In this document: in pieces, positions 9,598 through 22,030 of the stretch
Position numbering within the stretch: position 1 is the stretch's first letter
Layout of the letters: every line of letters begins with the position of its first letter
Assembly (NCBI RefSeq): GCF_964656455.1
Contig: NC_135715.1
Location: forward strand, 74,103,414-74,167,413
DNA from: Halichoerus grypus
Taxonomy: Eukaryota > Chordata > Mammalia > Carnivora > Phocidae
Direction of reading: 5' to 3'
DNA length: 64,000 bases
Made by a program: the position numbers and the translations under genes
The notes under the pieces: model-generated
Told to the model about the DNA's origin: nothing
Seen by the model: the letters and a program-made list of their open reading frames with translations, nothing else
Database searches by the model: none

Positions 9598-12500
9598 GTA
9601 AGAGATGGGTGAAAGAGGAGACACCTTTTTTATCATTATAAGAGGAGTTTCAAAATAAGGAGGGTTTTTTCCCCCTTCTTCCCTCTCCCAAAATATAATG
9701 CACTATTTTTTAAATTTAAGAACTTTTTAATATAACAAAATAGAAAATCACTGGCTGGCTTCTGTATTTCATAAGTAAGTATGAATCTTGGACATGGAGC
9801 ACTGTTATACAAATGCCAAGCTAACAAATAGCTTAATGTACATAATAGTGTCAAATATTCACATATATGGTCCTATTTCTCTTTTAAGTAATATTTGTAC
9901 AAATATTATTTAGAACCCAATTCTAACTCATTTGAGGTATTATAATTTATTTATTTAGCTGAATTAGTAATACTCCAAAAGTCCAGTGTGCTTCATGAAT
10001 TTTGTACGAATTCATTTCACAAATGAACTAATTAAAACTTGTATGTTTGTACAGTATATATTTGTATATTGCATATTTGCACATTGTATATTGATAACCC
10101 ATATAGTGAACTATTGAGGTAAAATTCAAAGATTCAGAGTTCTCTCTAGAAATCCAACCTTTTAAATTTCTTTTTATCTCTGACAAAAATCTGAACTAGA
10201 CCTTCTAGATTCCTACGTGTATCAATTGAGAGGACCTTTTAAATTTTTCAAATTAAATCTTATTTTTTTATTTACTAAAACATAAATGAAACACAACAAA
10301 AATGATATATACTTGTGTCAATTAAATATTTTTAACTGTCTTCAGTTTAACAGAACATGAAAATAATAGAATGTCTTCTACAGATTGCTGAAGATTAGTC
10401 TTACCCTTCATGAGTTCTCATAAAACAATAGTTTAAAATATTTACTTTCAGTGAGCAGTTTTTTTATTGTTTTAGGAGAAATAACATCAGAAGAACTACA
10501 ACAGCGGTTAGATGGAGTGAAGGAACAACTAGCATCTCAGCCTCACTTGAGAAATGGGACAAATACCAGAGGTACTGTGGACTCCTTTTCATTTGGAGCA
10601 GGTTTGATTGGAGCAATTGCGAATATGAACTTACTTTACCTTGTATAATATGTTTGTTTTTAATGTTTTCCAGTTTTAATGTGATATTCAGATAGCATTT
10701 ACCCATTATATGCAAAGCAGCATAGTTAGGCAATATAGGACAGGGGTTGAATACAAAGACATTTTTACACACAGATTGCCTTTAGGGAGCTCATAGTATA
10801 CAATTAAGTTAATTACCAGCATAGTTCTTTTTATTTTTTATTTTTTATTTTTTTTAAGATTTTATTTATTTATTTGAGAGAGAGAGAATGAGAGAGAGCA
10901 CATGAGAGGGGGGAGGGTCAGAGGGAGAAGCAGACTCCCTGCAGAGCAGGGAGCCCGATGCGGGACTCGATCCAGGGACTCCAGGATCATGACCTGAGCC
11001 GAAGGCAGTCGCTTAACGAACTGAGCCACCCAGGCGCCCCAGCATAGTTCTTTTTAATCTTAGAATGTACACACTACTTTTTTTAAAGTAATGGAACTAA
11101 ACTTCACTTCTAAAAATTTATACTGAGCGATACAGAAAGACTGAGTGAGGAGACCTGCTTTATTGTTTTTACTTTTTTAGTGTTTGTTTCATCATTTTAT
11201 TGAACAAACACTAAGTCATAGTATAAGAAGTTTTTAAGAAAAAAAGTGTAAAAAAAGAAAATTCAAACTAGAGGGAAGTATACAGAATTAAAAGTAAAGC
11301 CAATTTAATGTAGCCCTTACCAGTGCCATTTCCTTCCCCAGCAATATTTATTATTGGTAGTTTCACTTTTTTTTTTTTTTGGTAGTTTCACATGTTATAT
11401 TAAGATTATTGTATTAGTTAGGGCAAAGACTATTAAAAACTCAAAAATGTAGTGGTTCAATAAGATAGAAATTTATTTTTCTTTCATGTTAACAGTCCGG
11501 GGAAGATAGGCAAATTTTACTCCATAATCCTCCTGGAACCCAGCCAGCCAGCAGAGTAGTTCTACAACTGTGCCATCCAGTGCAGGAGCTACTGACCACA
11601 TGTGACCATTTAAACATAAATTAAGTAAAACTAAGTAACATTTAAAATTCACTTCTCCTTTCCTATTAGCCACATTCATGTGTTCAGTAGTCACTGCACA
11701 TGGTTAGTAACTTCTATATGAGACAGCACAGATGTAGAATATCTCCACTACTGCAGAAAGTTTCACTGGACACTGCTGCTCCGGAGTATTGTTTGCATGA
11801 TCACGCTAAGTCACAACCACATCTAGGTTCTACTGGCAGGTCTAGGTTCCAGAAGGAGGTTCAGGCACCAGCCCGAAAGTGAGGTATATCACTTCCATTC
11901 CCATTCCACTGATGAGAGTTTAGTCACATGGCCACACCTAACTGCCAGGTTGTTCATGTGACCATTACAATGCATTTACAGTGGGGGAAGGGCAGGACAG
12001 GTTTTGTTAGATAATTAGTGAACTCTTTTATGTATACACATCATTACTATATTCTAGTAATTAAGGAAGTATCCTTTAGAATGCTTTTTACCTGCCTTTT
12101 ACTTCTGTCTCTTTCCAAATTAAAATGGAAATTGGATATTAACCCTTTTCCCCTGTATCTGTAGGTATGAGAGTTGTACTATATTGTTAGAGCTGGTAAT
12201 ACTTATCCTTTTATTATGTCTTAGCTTGTATCTTTAGATATGGCTAAAGTTGCTGTTTATTTTATTGTCACCAGAAGCTGATTAATAGCTTTAACATACA
12301 AAAAAAAGTTTTTATAAGAGATTGCAGTATGAAATGAAATCAAAGCAATCTCATTTAACAGCCATTTTTGTGTAGAATAAATGTTAAGGTTAAAGTCTGT
12401 GTAGTTCACGTGCATTAGAATGCTTTTCATTGAGTTTTGCCCTTTATATAATCCACTGGTTAAAAATGGAAAACAAGCTTCCCATAGTAACAGAATTGTA

Positions 12501-15173
12501 GCCAAAAAAGTTTATCAGGGGCACATTTACTTCTAAATTGATTCATTCAACAATATTGGGAGTCTGATTTGTACCAGATACTGTTTTAGAGGTTGGGGAT
12601 TTAACAGTAAATAAAACAAGACAAAACCCTTCATCTTCACGGAACTTACATTCTAAATGGACAGAAAATACGTATGCGTAATGGCTAACAATTATTGAAT
12701 GCTTCTATGTGCCAGGTATTGTACTAATCATTTTATATACAGTATCTTATTTTATTCTCATGATAACCCTATGACATTTATACTTTTATTATCTCCAGTT
12801 TATAGATAAGGATACAGTCATTAAGTAACATGCCTAAAGTTTCCCAGCTTCACATAAAGACATAATGTAGTTCTAATATTGTATTCAGAAAGCCGTATTT
12901 CTTGAGATATACATTTTTGGCAGTTCCTGAGAAATAGGATAAAATTCCTAAGGTTACAAAAACATGTAATTGCAAAAATGCTGACTTATCTTTACCAGAA
13001 GGATTCCACAAATTCAAGGTGAATTATATATAAGTTTTGCCACTATATTTTATTGATTTTACCATATGAATAAAGCATTTTAAATGTACAATTTTAGTAT
13101 TGGATCTGTTCCTCATTTGCCTTAATATTTGCCAGTAACAGGCATATAGAAAGTAAGAGTGAGGATTTCTTCAGGGCTTTGCATAAACAGTATTTATATT
13201 TTTATAATACGTAAGAATGTATTATAATATGCTTATAGTATGTACCTTTCTTTGAGAAAGTTCAGTTTTTTGCCATTTTGATTCATTAAAATGCACAGAT
13301 GCTCTTAAATATAACTTAATTTAATAAAAACTTTATCTTGTAAGCTTTCATTAAAAGTCAAAGCATAGATTTTAGGAATTGATGTTAAGTTGATTTGGTT
13401 TGCTTTCCAGACTCAGAAGTCCCTAGAGAAAATTCAAATGAAGTTTCTCTGCTAGAATGGTTGAACACCTTTCGACGCACAGGAAATGCAACTCGAAGTG
13501 GACAAAATGGGAACCAAACTTGGAGAGCTGTGAGTCGAACAAACCCAAACAGTGGAGAGTTTCGGTTTAGTCTGGAAATACACATAAATCATGAGAATAG
13601 AGGAATTGAAATTCATGGTGAAGATCATACAGGCATTCCACTTTCAGACATTAGCAGAGATCATACTACAAGTAGGCAACAAAGATCAGCTAGTCCTGTG
13701 GCTAGGCGAACAAGAAGCCAAACCTCAATGAATTTCAGTGGCAGTAGTTCCAATATCCCAAGGACTAGGCTTGGTTCAAGGGAGCAGAATTCAGTAGAAG
13801 GCTCTTTCTCAACATTGGGAAGATTAAGAAATGGAATTGGGGGAGCAGCTGGCGTTCCTAGAACTAATGCTCCACGTGCTAATTTCAGTGGTCACACAAA
13901 CCAGTCGGGTGGTAGTGAACTCAGGCAAAGGGAGGGGCAGCGGTTTGGAGCAGCACATGTTTGGGAAAATGGGGCTAGAACTAACGTTACAGTGAGGAAT
14001 ACAAACCAAAGATTAGAGCCAATTAGATTACGGTCTACTTTTAGTAGTCGAAGCCGTTCACCAATTCAGAGACAAAGTGGCACTGTTTATCGTAATTCAC
14101 AGAGGGAAAGTAGACCTTTACAGCAAAACATGAGAAGGTCTATTAGGAGGAGAGGTATAACACGTGTCTTTTTAGAGCAAGATAGGGAACGTAGAAGTAC
14201 TGCCTATGCTCCATTCTCTAACTCAAGACTTGTGTCAAGAATAACAGTAGAAGAAGGAGAAGAATCCAGCAGATCCTCAACCGCTGCACGACGACATCCA
14301 ACAATCACACTGGACCTCCAAGTGAGAAGGATTCGTCCCGGAGAAAACAGAGATCGGGATAGTATTGCAAGTAGGACTCGATCTAGGGTAGGGCTGGCAG
14401 AAAATACAGTCACTATTGAAAGCAATAGTGGGGGCTTTCGCCGAACTATCTCTCGTGTAGAGCGGTCAGGTATTGAAACGTATGTTAGCACTATCACCGT
14501 TCCTCTTCGTAGGATTTCTGAGAATGAGCTTGTTGAACCATCATCAGTGGCTCTTCGGTCAATTTTAAGGCAGATCATGACTGGATTTGGAGAATTGAGT
14601 TCTTTAATGGAGGCCGAATCTGAGTCAGAGATTCAGAGACATGGTCAGCATTTACCAGAGAGGCACTCATATCTGAGTAACGTAGGTGCAGTTAATGACA
14701 TCAGCCAGCGCAGTGAAGGTGCCTCTCAAAACAGACGGGCCCAAGAAGACAGCACTGCAGTGCATGGTGAAAACCAGACCACTCAGCCTCCTGCCCAAAG
14801 CAGTGATAATAGAGGTGGCAGGCAGTTGCGAAATTCAAATAACTTAGTTGAAACTGGAACGCTACCTATCCTTCGCCTTGCTCACTTCTTTTTACTAAAT
14901 GAAGGTGATGATGATGATCACATTCGTGGTTTAACCAAAGAACAGATTGACAATCTTTCCACCCGGAACTATGAGCATAACAGTATCGATAGTGAACTAG
15001 GTAAAATCTGTAGTGTGTGTATCAGTGACTATGTAACTGGAAACAAGCTCAGGCAATTACCTTGCATGCATGAATTTCACATTCATTGTATTGACCGATG
15101 GCTCTCAGAGAATTGCACTTGCCCCATCTGTCGGCAGCCTGTTTTAGGGTCCAGCATAGCAAACAATGGGTGA
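9405..15173 (+). CDS. RNF6: RNF6, RING-H2 E3 ubiquitin-protein ligase (spliced: 9405-9597, 10476-10571, 13411-15173)
   Basis: Joining the three exons gives 2052 nt, or 683 residues plus a TGA stop; the human protein is 685. RNF6 and its paralogue RLIM are mainly nuclear E3 ligases that transfer ubiquitin from an E2 to substrates; reported RNF6 targets include LIMK1 and the androgen receptor. The N-terminal region (about residues 20-64, [18 protein letters not shown]...) is charged and helical. A long Arg/Ser-rich, low-complexity middle follows (about 100-450). Next come the segment around [16 protein letters not shown], an acidic run (EGDDDDH) and a C-terminal RING-H2. Its ligands are C630, C633, C648, H650, H653, C656, C667 and C670 in the C-x2-C-x14-C-x-H-x2-H-x2-C-x10-C-x2-C arrangement, all intact. 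The C-terminus [11 protein letters not shown] distinguishes it from RLIM. ATG 9405 is chosen because it matches the known N-terminus and no earlier in-frame ATG is present. No frameshift or premature stop was seen, so the gene looks functional. Confidence 0.97.
10476..10571 (+). other. RNF6: RNF6 coding exon 2
   Basis: The acceptor TTTTTTTATTGTTTTAG ends at 10475; the donor is CCAGAG|GTACTG after 10571. The exon is 96 nt, exactly 32 codons, with phase 1 at both ends. It encodes the segment beginning [11 protein letters not shown] and ending GTNTR, so skipping it would keep the frame. Confidence 0.93.
10834..11040 (-). mobile_element. Can-SINE in RNF6 intron
   Basis: A full-length carnivore SINE, antisense to RNF6, between coding exons 2 and 3. 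The direct repeat AGCATAGTTCTTTTTA occurs at 10818-10833 and 11041-11056. The head GAGCCACCCAGGCGCCCC is nearly consensus, so the copy is relatively young. Confidence 0.95.
11566..11735. repeat. hAT-like MITE candidate
   Basis: A block of about 170 bases begins ACTGTGCCATCCA and ends GAGACAGCACAGATG; the ends are imperfect inverted repeats (CTGTGCTGTCT-like). The inside contains GCCACATTCATGTG and other words seen in an abundant short mammalian hAT-Charlie-type element. The family name is not certain. Confidence 0.45.
12540..12660 (-). repeat. L2 LINE 3'-end fragment
   Basis: The order of words ATTCATTCAACAATATT, GGTTGGGGATTTAACAGT, AACAAGACAAAACCC and GAACTTACATTCTA matches the L2 3' end read on the minus strand. 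It lies in the last RNF6 intron. Confidence 0.65.
12685..12905 (-). repeat. MIR SINE
   Basis: A reverse-complement MIR pattern: TATGTGCCAGGTATTGTACTA, then TCTCATGATAACCCTATGA, a stretch like an ATTATCTCCAGTTTATAGAT core, and GTAACATGCCTAAAGT. An ancient element in the last RNF6 intron. Confidence 0.7.
13411..15173 (+). other. RNF6: RNF6 terminal coding exon
   Basis: The acceptor TTGGTTTGCTTTCCAG ends at 13410. The split GAC codon (G from exon 2, AC here) restores the DSEVPRE reading. This single exon carries 1763 nt, including nearly all of the Arg/Ser-rich region and the whole RING-H2 domain, and ends at TGA 15171-15173. Having most of the protein in one large last exon is the family's gene structure. 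Confidence 0.95.
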
Positions 15174-16250
15174 AGTGTTGGGTCTATTCAAATAGTACAT
15201 TTTAGTAGAGCTGAGTATTTAAGCACTCTTTTGTTGAATCATTTGTGATGAGCTAACCAGGATGAAAAAGAACAGATTATTATAGTTTGAACTATTTTTT
15301 GTGTGCTTTTTTAACTTGTTAAAAAGAAACTTTATATAAAACTTAAAATGGCAAATGTTAAATTATACACAAGTACAGAATAGTTAATATTGCTAGAACC
15401 AAATAATCTTTAAAATGTTTTTATTTTGGTAATTTTGTCATGCTAAGCACTTTTGTATCTGCACAGTTCAGTAGGTTAAAAGTCAATCTTCCTTAAGTCC
15501 AAGTAAGTCCAGACGTTACTTGGACTTTCATGTTCCATAGGCTTAGTACCATGTGCAGACATTGGTGTCTCAATAAGCCTTTCATTCACTTTTTGTTCTA
15601 AGGACAATATCTTTTCATGAAAGTGTGTTTGGCTGAATGTTTGCTAAATATATTTAAGTTACTTGAAATGTTAAATTTAATATGCAGCATACCATATATG
15701 TATATATAGATATATAATTTTAAGGTTAAACTATTCAGTCTAAAAACTACAGTTTGGTTCCTATTTAAGCTTTTGGCCTATTACTGCATATGGCACAATG
15801 TTTAACATTTACAGAATCATCTCTGGGAGGAAGTAGATTAAGATATTTAAAAATAGAGATAATTTACTGAAGCGTCTCTGACAATCTTACTAGACAGCAA
15901 GCAATATGTAATACTGAACAAGTATTTCTTTACTCAGAAATGGAACATGGACATTTTAGTACATATAGATTATTTAACTTGAGTTCAGCCTTTTTGTGAC
16001 TTTTCTGAACGTGCAGACAGTTCTTTGGATTATATTAAGTAAGGTATACAATATGCATGGTTCCTTAAATTTACTTTAAAAAAAAATGTCTATGAAGAAT
16101 CAAATGCATAGATAATATGTTAAGTTCACTTGGAGGCCAAAAAACTCCAAATAATACAAAACAAAAGAGAGAATGTAGAATTTATATAAACACAAAGTAT
16201 GCATTGAAGATCTATTTCTACCAATAAATATTAAAACTAAAGCTGTATGT
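15174..16250 (+). other. RNF6: RNF6 3' untranslated region
   Basis: AT-rich, repeat-poor sequence follows the stop codon. The best polyadenylation signal is AATAAA at 16223-16228, followed within 40 bases by GT-rich sequence (GCTGTATGTG, TTCTGTTGG). The implied 3' UTR is about 1.07 kb. Other cleavage sites are possible. Confidence 0.65.
16223..16228 (+). terminator. RNF6: RNF6 polyadenylation signal AATAAA
   Basis: A canonical hexamer about 1.05 kb after the stop, with GT-rich downstream sequence at about 16240-16285. It is the first canonical signal after the stop codon with such a downstream element. Confidence 0.6.
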
Positions 16251-16311
16251 GAACTATTCTTTTCTGTTGGTCCCCTGTGGTTTATTTACTCAAAAAAAAA
16301 TTTTTTTTTGC

Positions 16312-16390
16312 ACCTACAAGGTGCAGGCAGTGTTACAGGTGTTGAGGATTTAGCTGAGGACAAAGTTCCTATCTTCATAGGCAAGAGGAT
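16312..16390 (-). repeat. L2 fragment
   Basis: A short minus-strand L2 3'-end remnant just past the RNF6 polyadenylation site (CACCTACAAGGTGCAGGCAG, then GAGGATTTAGCTGAGGACAA). Confidence 0.45.
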
Positions 16391-19300
16391 ATTTGCTCTT
16401 AGAAACTGAAAATCAGTTGATAAAATGAATTACTGAATTACGTGACTTCTGTGTTTGTTTATGAATATCTGACACAGTTTTCCTGTGGTGATAACTGCTT
16501 GGGCAAAATCACAAGAACAAATACCTCAAGACCAGATTCTGTGAGATTTACATGTATCTCAAGATTTAGTTTTACTTTCTGATTAGTAACTGTATTCAAT
16601 TCATCATGTAAGATGCATACACAGGAATTTTTAGGGAGTGCATTTAACACCTGGAGTGAAAAATTTTAGTAAGAGTCATGACTTTGTCTGGAGTAAGTGG
16701 TTTATATAGTTCATTTATGGGGCATGTGACTGGGCTGTTTGAAGGCTTTAAATACCAGACTAAGGAATTTTACTTTACCTTACAGACTTTAGATGTCTCT
16801 TGATGAATTTTAGTGGCGAATGGTAAGCATCTTTCATGTTTCAGGAAAATTGGTGTGGTGTAGTGTTCAGAACACAATGGAATGGGGGAGGGGGAGCAAA
16901 AAAATAATAAAGGAATTGTGGTCATTTTTATTATCAGTTATCATCATCCTCAGTTGTTCTCTAACCTAGGGCGATGGCAATGAAACTGGAAAGAGAAGGG
17001 AGTAAAAATGTTGGGAAAAAGGACGTTATTTGGTTTCTTGTTCATTATGAAAAAGTGGGAGAGTGAAATATTCACAGATGGAAAATCACCTGAATAGAAG
17101 AGGGAGAGGTGTTATAAGCTATGCCGGTTTAGACATTTATCTCGAATATAGCCTTATTTGTGTATCTCACTCATTTCAGTGTTACCATTTGTTCCCAGTA
17201 TGACAAGAGACTAAATCCAGTATTTATTGCTCATATGGAATATTCTTCAGGAAGTTCTACCTACCCTGGGAAATGAAAAAAAAAAAAAGTAGGGATAAAG
17301 AAGAAAAAGTAAAAGCACATTGATTCTTTGTTTGACTTACTCCTTTGCAAGACATGGTAGGACCAGCATGTAAAGGCATCCCAAATAAGCATTTGAAATA
17401 GAACCAAATCCTATGCTATATGGAAAATTCCCTGAAAGCAGCAGGAAAGCTTAATGTATTTTGTAAATTGGTATCCTAGTTGGGAACAAAGAAGTGTATT
17501 CTTTAATATTTTCATTCGTTTCCCAGTAAACGAGGCTGATGACAAATACAAAGGCTTTTTATTTATAGCCTCTATTTAGCAATGATTGTACCCCTTATGG
17601 TTCCAATATAGAAAGGAACAAATAGTTTGAAACTCTTCATTTGAATATTATGTTCCATGTCATGTCCTTAGAGCTTGTTTTTTTTATAGTATGGCTGTCT
17701 TGCAAACTTCTATTTCAAAACTGTCAGCTTCCCAGCTGCTTTCCCTCTTGCATCCCAGATTTGTATCATTTCAACTAGCATTGACCCGTACTTGACTATC
17801 TTCTATTCATTCTGTGGTTATTTTTCTTTCAGTATTTAAAATGAATTTATCATTTAAGCCTCCCAAGATCTCCTTGAAGTATTACTGACACTTAACATAG
17901 TGGCAGAGTTTAGAGTCAATCACAGGACCATTTGCCTCCAAAGCTTCTGCTCTTCCCACTCAATTCCATTTTGGAAAAGCAGAAATGTTTTGAGAAGTTT
18001 TCAGTCTAATTTACTCCTTCCTAAAGATATTTTTCTAATTTTGTGACTTTGTGATAGCATGTCTTTGTGATTACTCTAATTTCCATGTGCAAATATATCC
18101 TTTCTGTCTCATAAATGATGAGAGGACTGCTCCTGAAAGTTATAAAGCAGAATCTGTGTTGTAAGGATGGATCCAGAAAAGAGGTGAATGAGGCATCTGT
18201 TAAGGAGCATAGTTAATAAAGCTGAGTTTGAGGCTTTTTCATGAATATTACTCATAGACAAGAACTTCTAATGAATTTCCAATCTTCTTGCACCTCTCCA
18301 TTTGAATAATGTTTGGCCAGAGGAGCAAGAAATTGTGTAGAAATAGTGCTCCACATGAAGGGGGTAATTATTCCCTTTGCAGTGGCAGTAGGCTAATTTG
18401 GGGTCTCTTCCTCAATCCTGTGTCAAATTGGAAGTCAGAGAGCTGGTCTATCTGTTAATACAGAAGATGGTTTCCCAGCAAGCCAGAGCCATCCATCATT
18501 GAGAAGGCCAAATGTTTGATGTTCCAGAGGACATGACAGCAAGTGTCAGTGGTGACTGTTTCCTCGCTCTCTACAGGCAGGTTGTGAGTTCTTTTCAGTT
18601 ACTATGGAGGTATTAGAACCTGAACATATCTGCCCTTACGATAATTAGGGATCAATTACAATAATTACTCTCAGCGAGTTTTTTATTTTGAGCATTAAAT
18701 CTCTGAAGACTCTGAGTTGGCCCATATACTTTTCTTTTTCTTTCCTCCTTTTTTTTCTTTTAAAATAACATAATCCTATATCTTCTGCAAAGTAAAAAAC
18801 ACTTTCAGGTGTATTTTTTCTCTATTGTATTAATGTCTCATTTGAAGACCAAGAAAGCTCTTGGTTGCCCAGTATATATGTACCCTTCCTTCTCACACAT
18901 TTAACTGAAAAAAATGCCCCTACTTAACCATAATCAAACTGTCTTCTATGCAATTGCAAAACATTTTCACATTCTCCCCAGTGGGAAATAATCCAAATTC
19001 ATATATAGTTTCTGTATTGTGAAGTGGCACAATTTAACCATTCTTATATGTTCAGCTTCCCTGCATGGTGTCCATTCTTCCATTAGCTTGGATTTGATCA
19101 GGTTTAATTGTGATCCCTTACCATCCGGCTTATGGGATAAATGATAAATGTAGCTTCTATCTACCTGATAGAGTGAAGTGGAATAAAGATCACACTAAAA
19201 AGCTGGGAAGACGTGTCCTTGATTATATTGATTACTGGTAGAGAATGTACACACATCTTGCTGAACAAGCTTAGTAAGATGAGTGATAGAAATACTGAGT

Positions 19301-19763
19301 CTTGTAAGCATCTCTTTGTTGACTCCCTATCAGAACGTAGAGTAAGTTGTTTGGTCAGCCAATTTGGCTGGCCCTGATGCTGAATTAGGGCCACTTTCAG
19401 AAAGACATCCAGAGAGAATTTCCCTATTGGTGCTGGGGGTGAGTGTGGGTGGTGGCTCAGAGGTTTGAGGAGACACTAGTGACCAGCTTTGATCTTAGCA
19501 CTTTGATGTGAGTACTTGGTTCAGGGACTGCTGTAATGTTGAACAGTCCTAAGTCTTTGTATAACAGGTTAGGGGCTTTTTAGACAACTTCCTTAGAACT
19601 TTAATCAGCTCCTTAACAATTTCATTTGGGGTCTTGTATCACATGCCAGAAATCTTATATCTTTGATTTGCTAGAGGGAATAGCTGTGGCCCTTACAGCA
19701 CTTTTAGGGAATCTTACTGCTCTAATTCTTAGCAAAATAGATGTTGCTTCTGGTGTATTTGGG
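16391..19763. other. Intergenic, no gene recognised
   Basis: AT-rich sequence downstream of RNF6. I see no long open frame, no RNA gene and no clear young repeat, only short poly(A) and poly(T) runs. A few potential splice-like AGs occur but no convincing exon. Confidence 0.6.
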
Positions 19764-20238
19764 AGCTTTTCTTTTTCTTTTTTTTTTTAATTTTATTTTA
19801 TTATGTTATGTTAATCTCCATACATTACATCATTAGTTTTTGATGTAGTGTTCCATGATTCATTGTTTGCATTTAACACCCAGTGCTCCATTCAATACGT
19901 GCCCTCTTTAATACCCATCACCAGGCTAACCCATCTTCCCCACACCCCTCCCCTCTAGAACCCTCAGTTTGTTTCTCAGAGTCCATAGGCTCTCATGGTT
20001 CGTCTCCCCCTCCAATTTACCCCCCTTCATTTTTCCCTTCCTACTATTTTTTTTTCAACATATAATGTATTATTTGTTTCAGAGGTACAGGTCTGTGATT
20101 CATCAGTCCTACACAATTCACAGTGCTCACCATAGCACATACCCTCCCCAATGTCTATCACCCAGCCACCCCATCCATCCCACCTCCCATCCCCCACCAA
20201 CCCAGCAACCCTCAGTTTGTTTCCTAATTTTCCCTTGA
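19764..20238 (-). mobile_element. Carnivore L1 3' UTR, 5'-truncated
   Basis: The T-rich start is the reverse-complemented A-tail. It is followed by the L1 3' UTR of carnivores, including CATTACATCATTAGTTTTTG and TTAATACCCATCACCAGGCT. The same sequence recurs at 63560-63788, showing that it is interspersed. Confidence 0.85.
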
Positions 20239-20239
20239 G

Positions 20240-21060
20240 TGTTACCTTGTCCCTTTGCTGCATTTCAGACGGTGTGCTTTACAATAGGAAGGAGACATGT
20301 TCATTTTTGTCTGTAGGATGAGGCAGAGTGACCATTCCACTCTTACCAGCTGGGGTCAGGTCACATGGCCAGTCCACTGCAAGCATGTAGCTTGGGAGGG
20401 GTTTAATTCTTTTTTGAGTCCCAGCATTGAAGTACCCAATGTTCCTGATAACTCTGTGTTGGAAGATCCCAAGACCATCCCCAGGTTAGTGGTTGGCTAG
20501 GACTCAGGGGACTCCACATATATAGTTGTGCTCACAGCTAAGGTTTAGGATAAGGGAAGGAGACAAATAAAAGGGAAAAGGCACATGGGATGAAGTCTGG
20601 AGGAAACCAGGCAAGCTTCCAAGAGTCCTATCCCAGTGGAATCACTCAAGACACACTTACATTCCTCCAGCACCAAATGGGACATGGGAGAAGTGTTGTC
20701 TGTGAGGGAAGCTCATTACAGACTCAGTGCCCAAGGTTTTTTGGGGGGGTTGGTCACATAGGCACTTCAGCCTGGCATGTTCCAAAATTCCAGACTCCCA
20801 GAAGGAAATGCTAAGCATAAAACATATTATTTACACAGGTTCGGCACATTGAGACACTTTTATCAGTAAGGGAATGGTAGAAACACTCCCCAAATCAAGT
20901 GCCTAGATGCCAGCCAAGAGTCAATCTTGCCTGCAGGACTTTCTGAGGATAGCCTAAGGCTATCTTTTCTGCACACACCCACATCTCCATCCATAGCTCA
21001 GAACATTCTCCTGGATTCTAGGATCACATTTGTGTGTTTTAATTTCTTTTAAAATCAGAA
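20240..21060. repeat. Old LTR-like repeat, family unassigned
   Basis: Words such as GGAAGCTCATTACAGACTCAGTGCCCA and the following GC-mixed text resemble a widespread ancient mammalian LTR read in reverse, but I cannot name it reliably. Short open frames inside it show no domain. Confidence 0.3.
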
Positions 21061-21229
21061 AAAAATATCCAAACTGTATTATATTTATCTTTAATAATAG
21101 TAATAGAATATAATTTTAATATTTTTTTATGGAGGAAGGGGCCCACCAAGGCAAAAGTGCTAAGAGCCCATGAGGGTAATGATGTGGCCCTGCTCATCTC
21201 CCCATTATGCACTTCAGCTACACTATGTC

Positions 21230-21335
21230 TTCTGCAAAGAACTGTGAATTCCTTGAAGTTATCCTCAGCACCTGACATGATGCCTGGTACATACAGTAGG
21301 TCACTCAGTATATTTAATAAGTAAATGAATAAAAG
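21230..21335 (+). repeat. L2 LINE 3'-end fragment
   Basis: An L2-like 3' end on the + strand: AGAACTGTGAATTCCTTGAA, CTGACATGATGCCTGGTACA, then AATAAGTAAATGAATAAA. Confidence 0.6.
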
Positions 21336-21612
21336 TTCCATATATAGGTAGGCTCTGGCTTACAAATAGCTCTTACATTAAAAGCTGTTTGTAAGATTTT
21401 TTTTTTTTTTAAACTCAGAACACATTTACCGTAGATACAATATCATATGTTTGTGGTTTGAGGCAAGAGGGGAAAGGCTCCCAGGCAAGCCCACAAAAAT
21501 CTACATTACCCAGAGTGTTTCTGAAATATGATTTAAGTGTAGCCAAAAGCAGAAAAAAACAATATTCCTGCAAGTTAACAAAGAACAAGAATGAAATTGA
21601 AGAAATATTTTA

Positions 21613-21828
21613 TTTTTATTTTTATTTTTTATTTTTTTTAAAGATTTTATTTATTTATTTGACAGAGAGAGACACAGCGAGAGAGGGAACACAAGCAGGG
21701 GGAGTGGGAGAGGGAGAAGCAGGCTTCCAGCCGAGCAGGGAGCCCGATGCGGGGCTCGATCCCAGGACCCTGGGATCATGACCTGAGCCGAAGGCAGATG
21801 CTTAACGACTGAGCCACCCAGGCGCCCC
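21613..21828 (-). mobile_element. Can-SINE with 20-base target duplication
   Basis: A full-length, near-consensus minus-strand carnivore SINE. The direct repeats at 21593-21612 and 21829-21848 are identical over 20 bases, indicating a recent insertion. Confidence 0.95.
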
Positions 21829-21904
21829 GAAATTGAAGAAATATTTTAAAAATTTATCTTGAATGGTGGTGCTTGAGACTCCATAAAGGATGCCTTTCTC
21901 TTTT

Positions 21905-22030
21905 TTATCTTTTACTTTTTCTTTTTTTTTTTTTTTTTAATGAAAGCTCTACATCCCAAGTAGGGCTTGAACTCATGACCCCAAGATCAAGAGTCACAAG
22001 CGTACAGACTGTGCCAGCTGAGTGTCCCAA
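21905..22030 (-). mobile_element. Older Can-SINE
   Basis: A long T tract is followed by a diverged SINE body (GGGCTTGAACTCATGACCCC, GATCAAGAGTCACAAG) and a mutated head. It lacks the (GA)n block of the young copies. Confidence 0.7.

Noticed and set aside
13395..13410. RNF6 last exon read from 13395 as a separate gene
   Set aside because: These 16 bases are the polypyrimidine tract and acceptor of the intron; the frame only makes sense when spliced to 10571.
14204..14578. 124-codon minus-strand frame within RNF6
   Set aside because: It is a shadow of the conserved RNF6 exon on the other strand.
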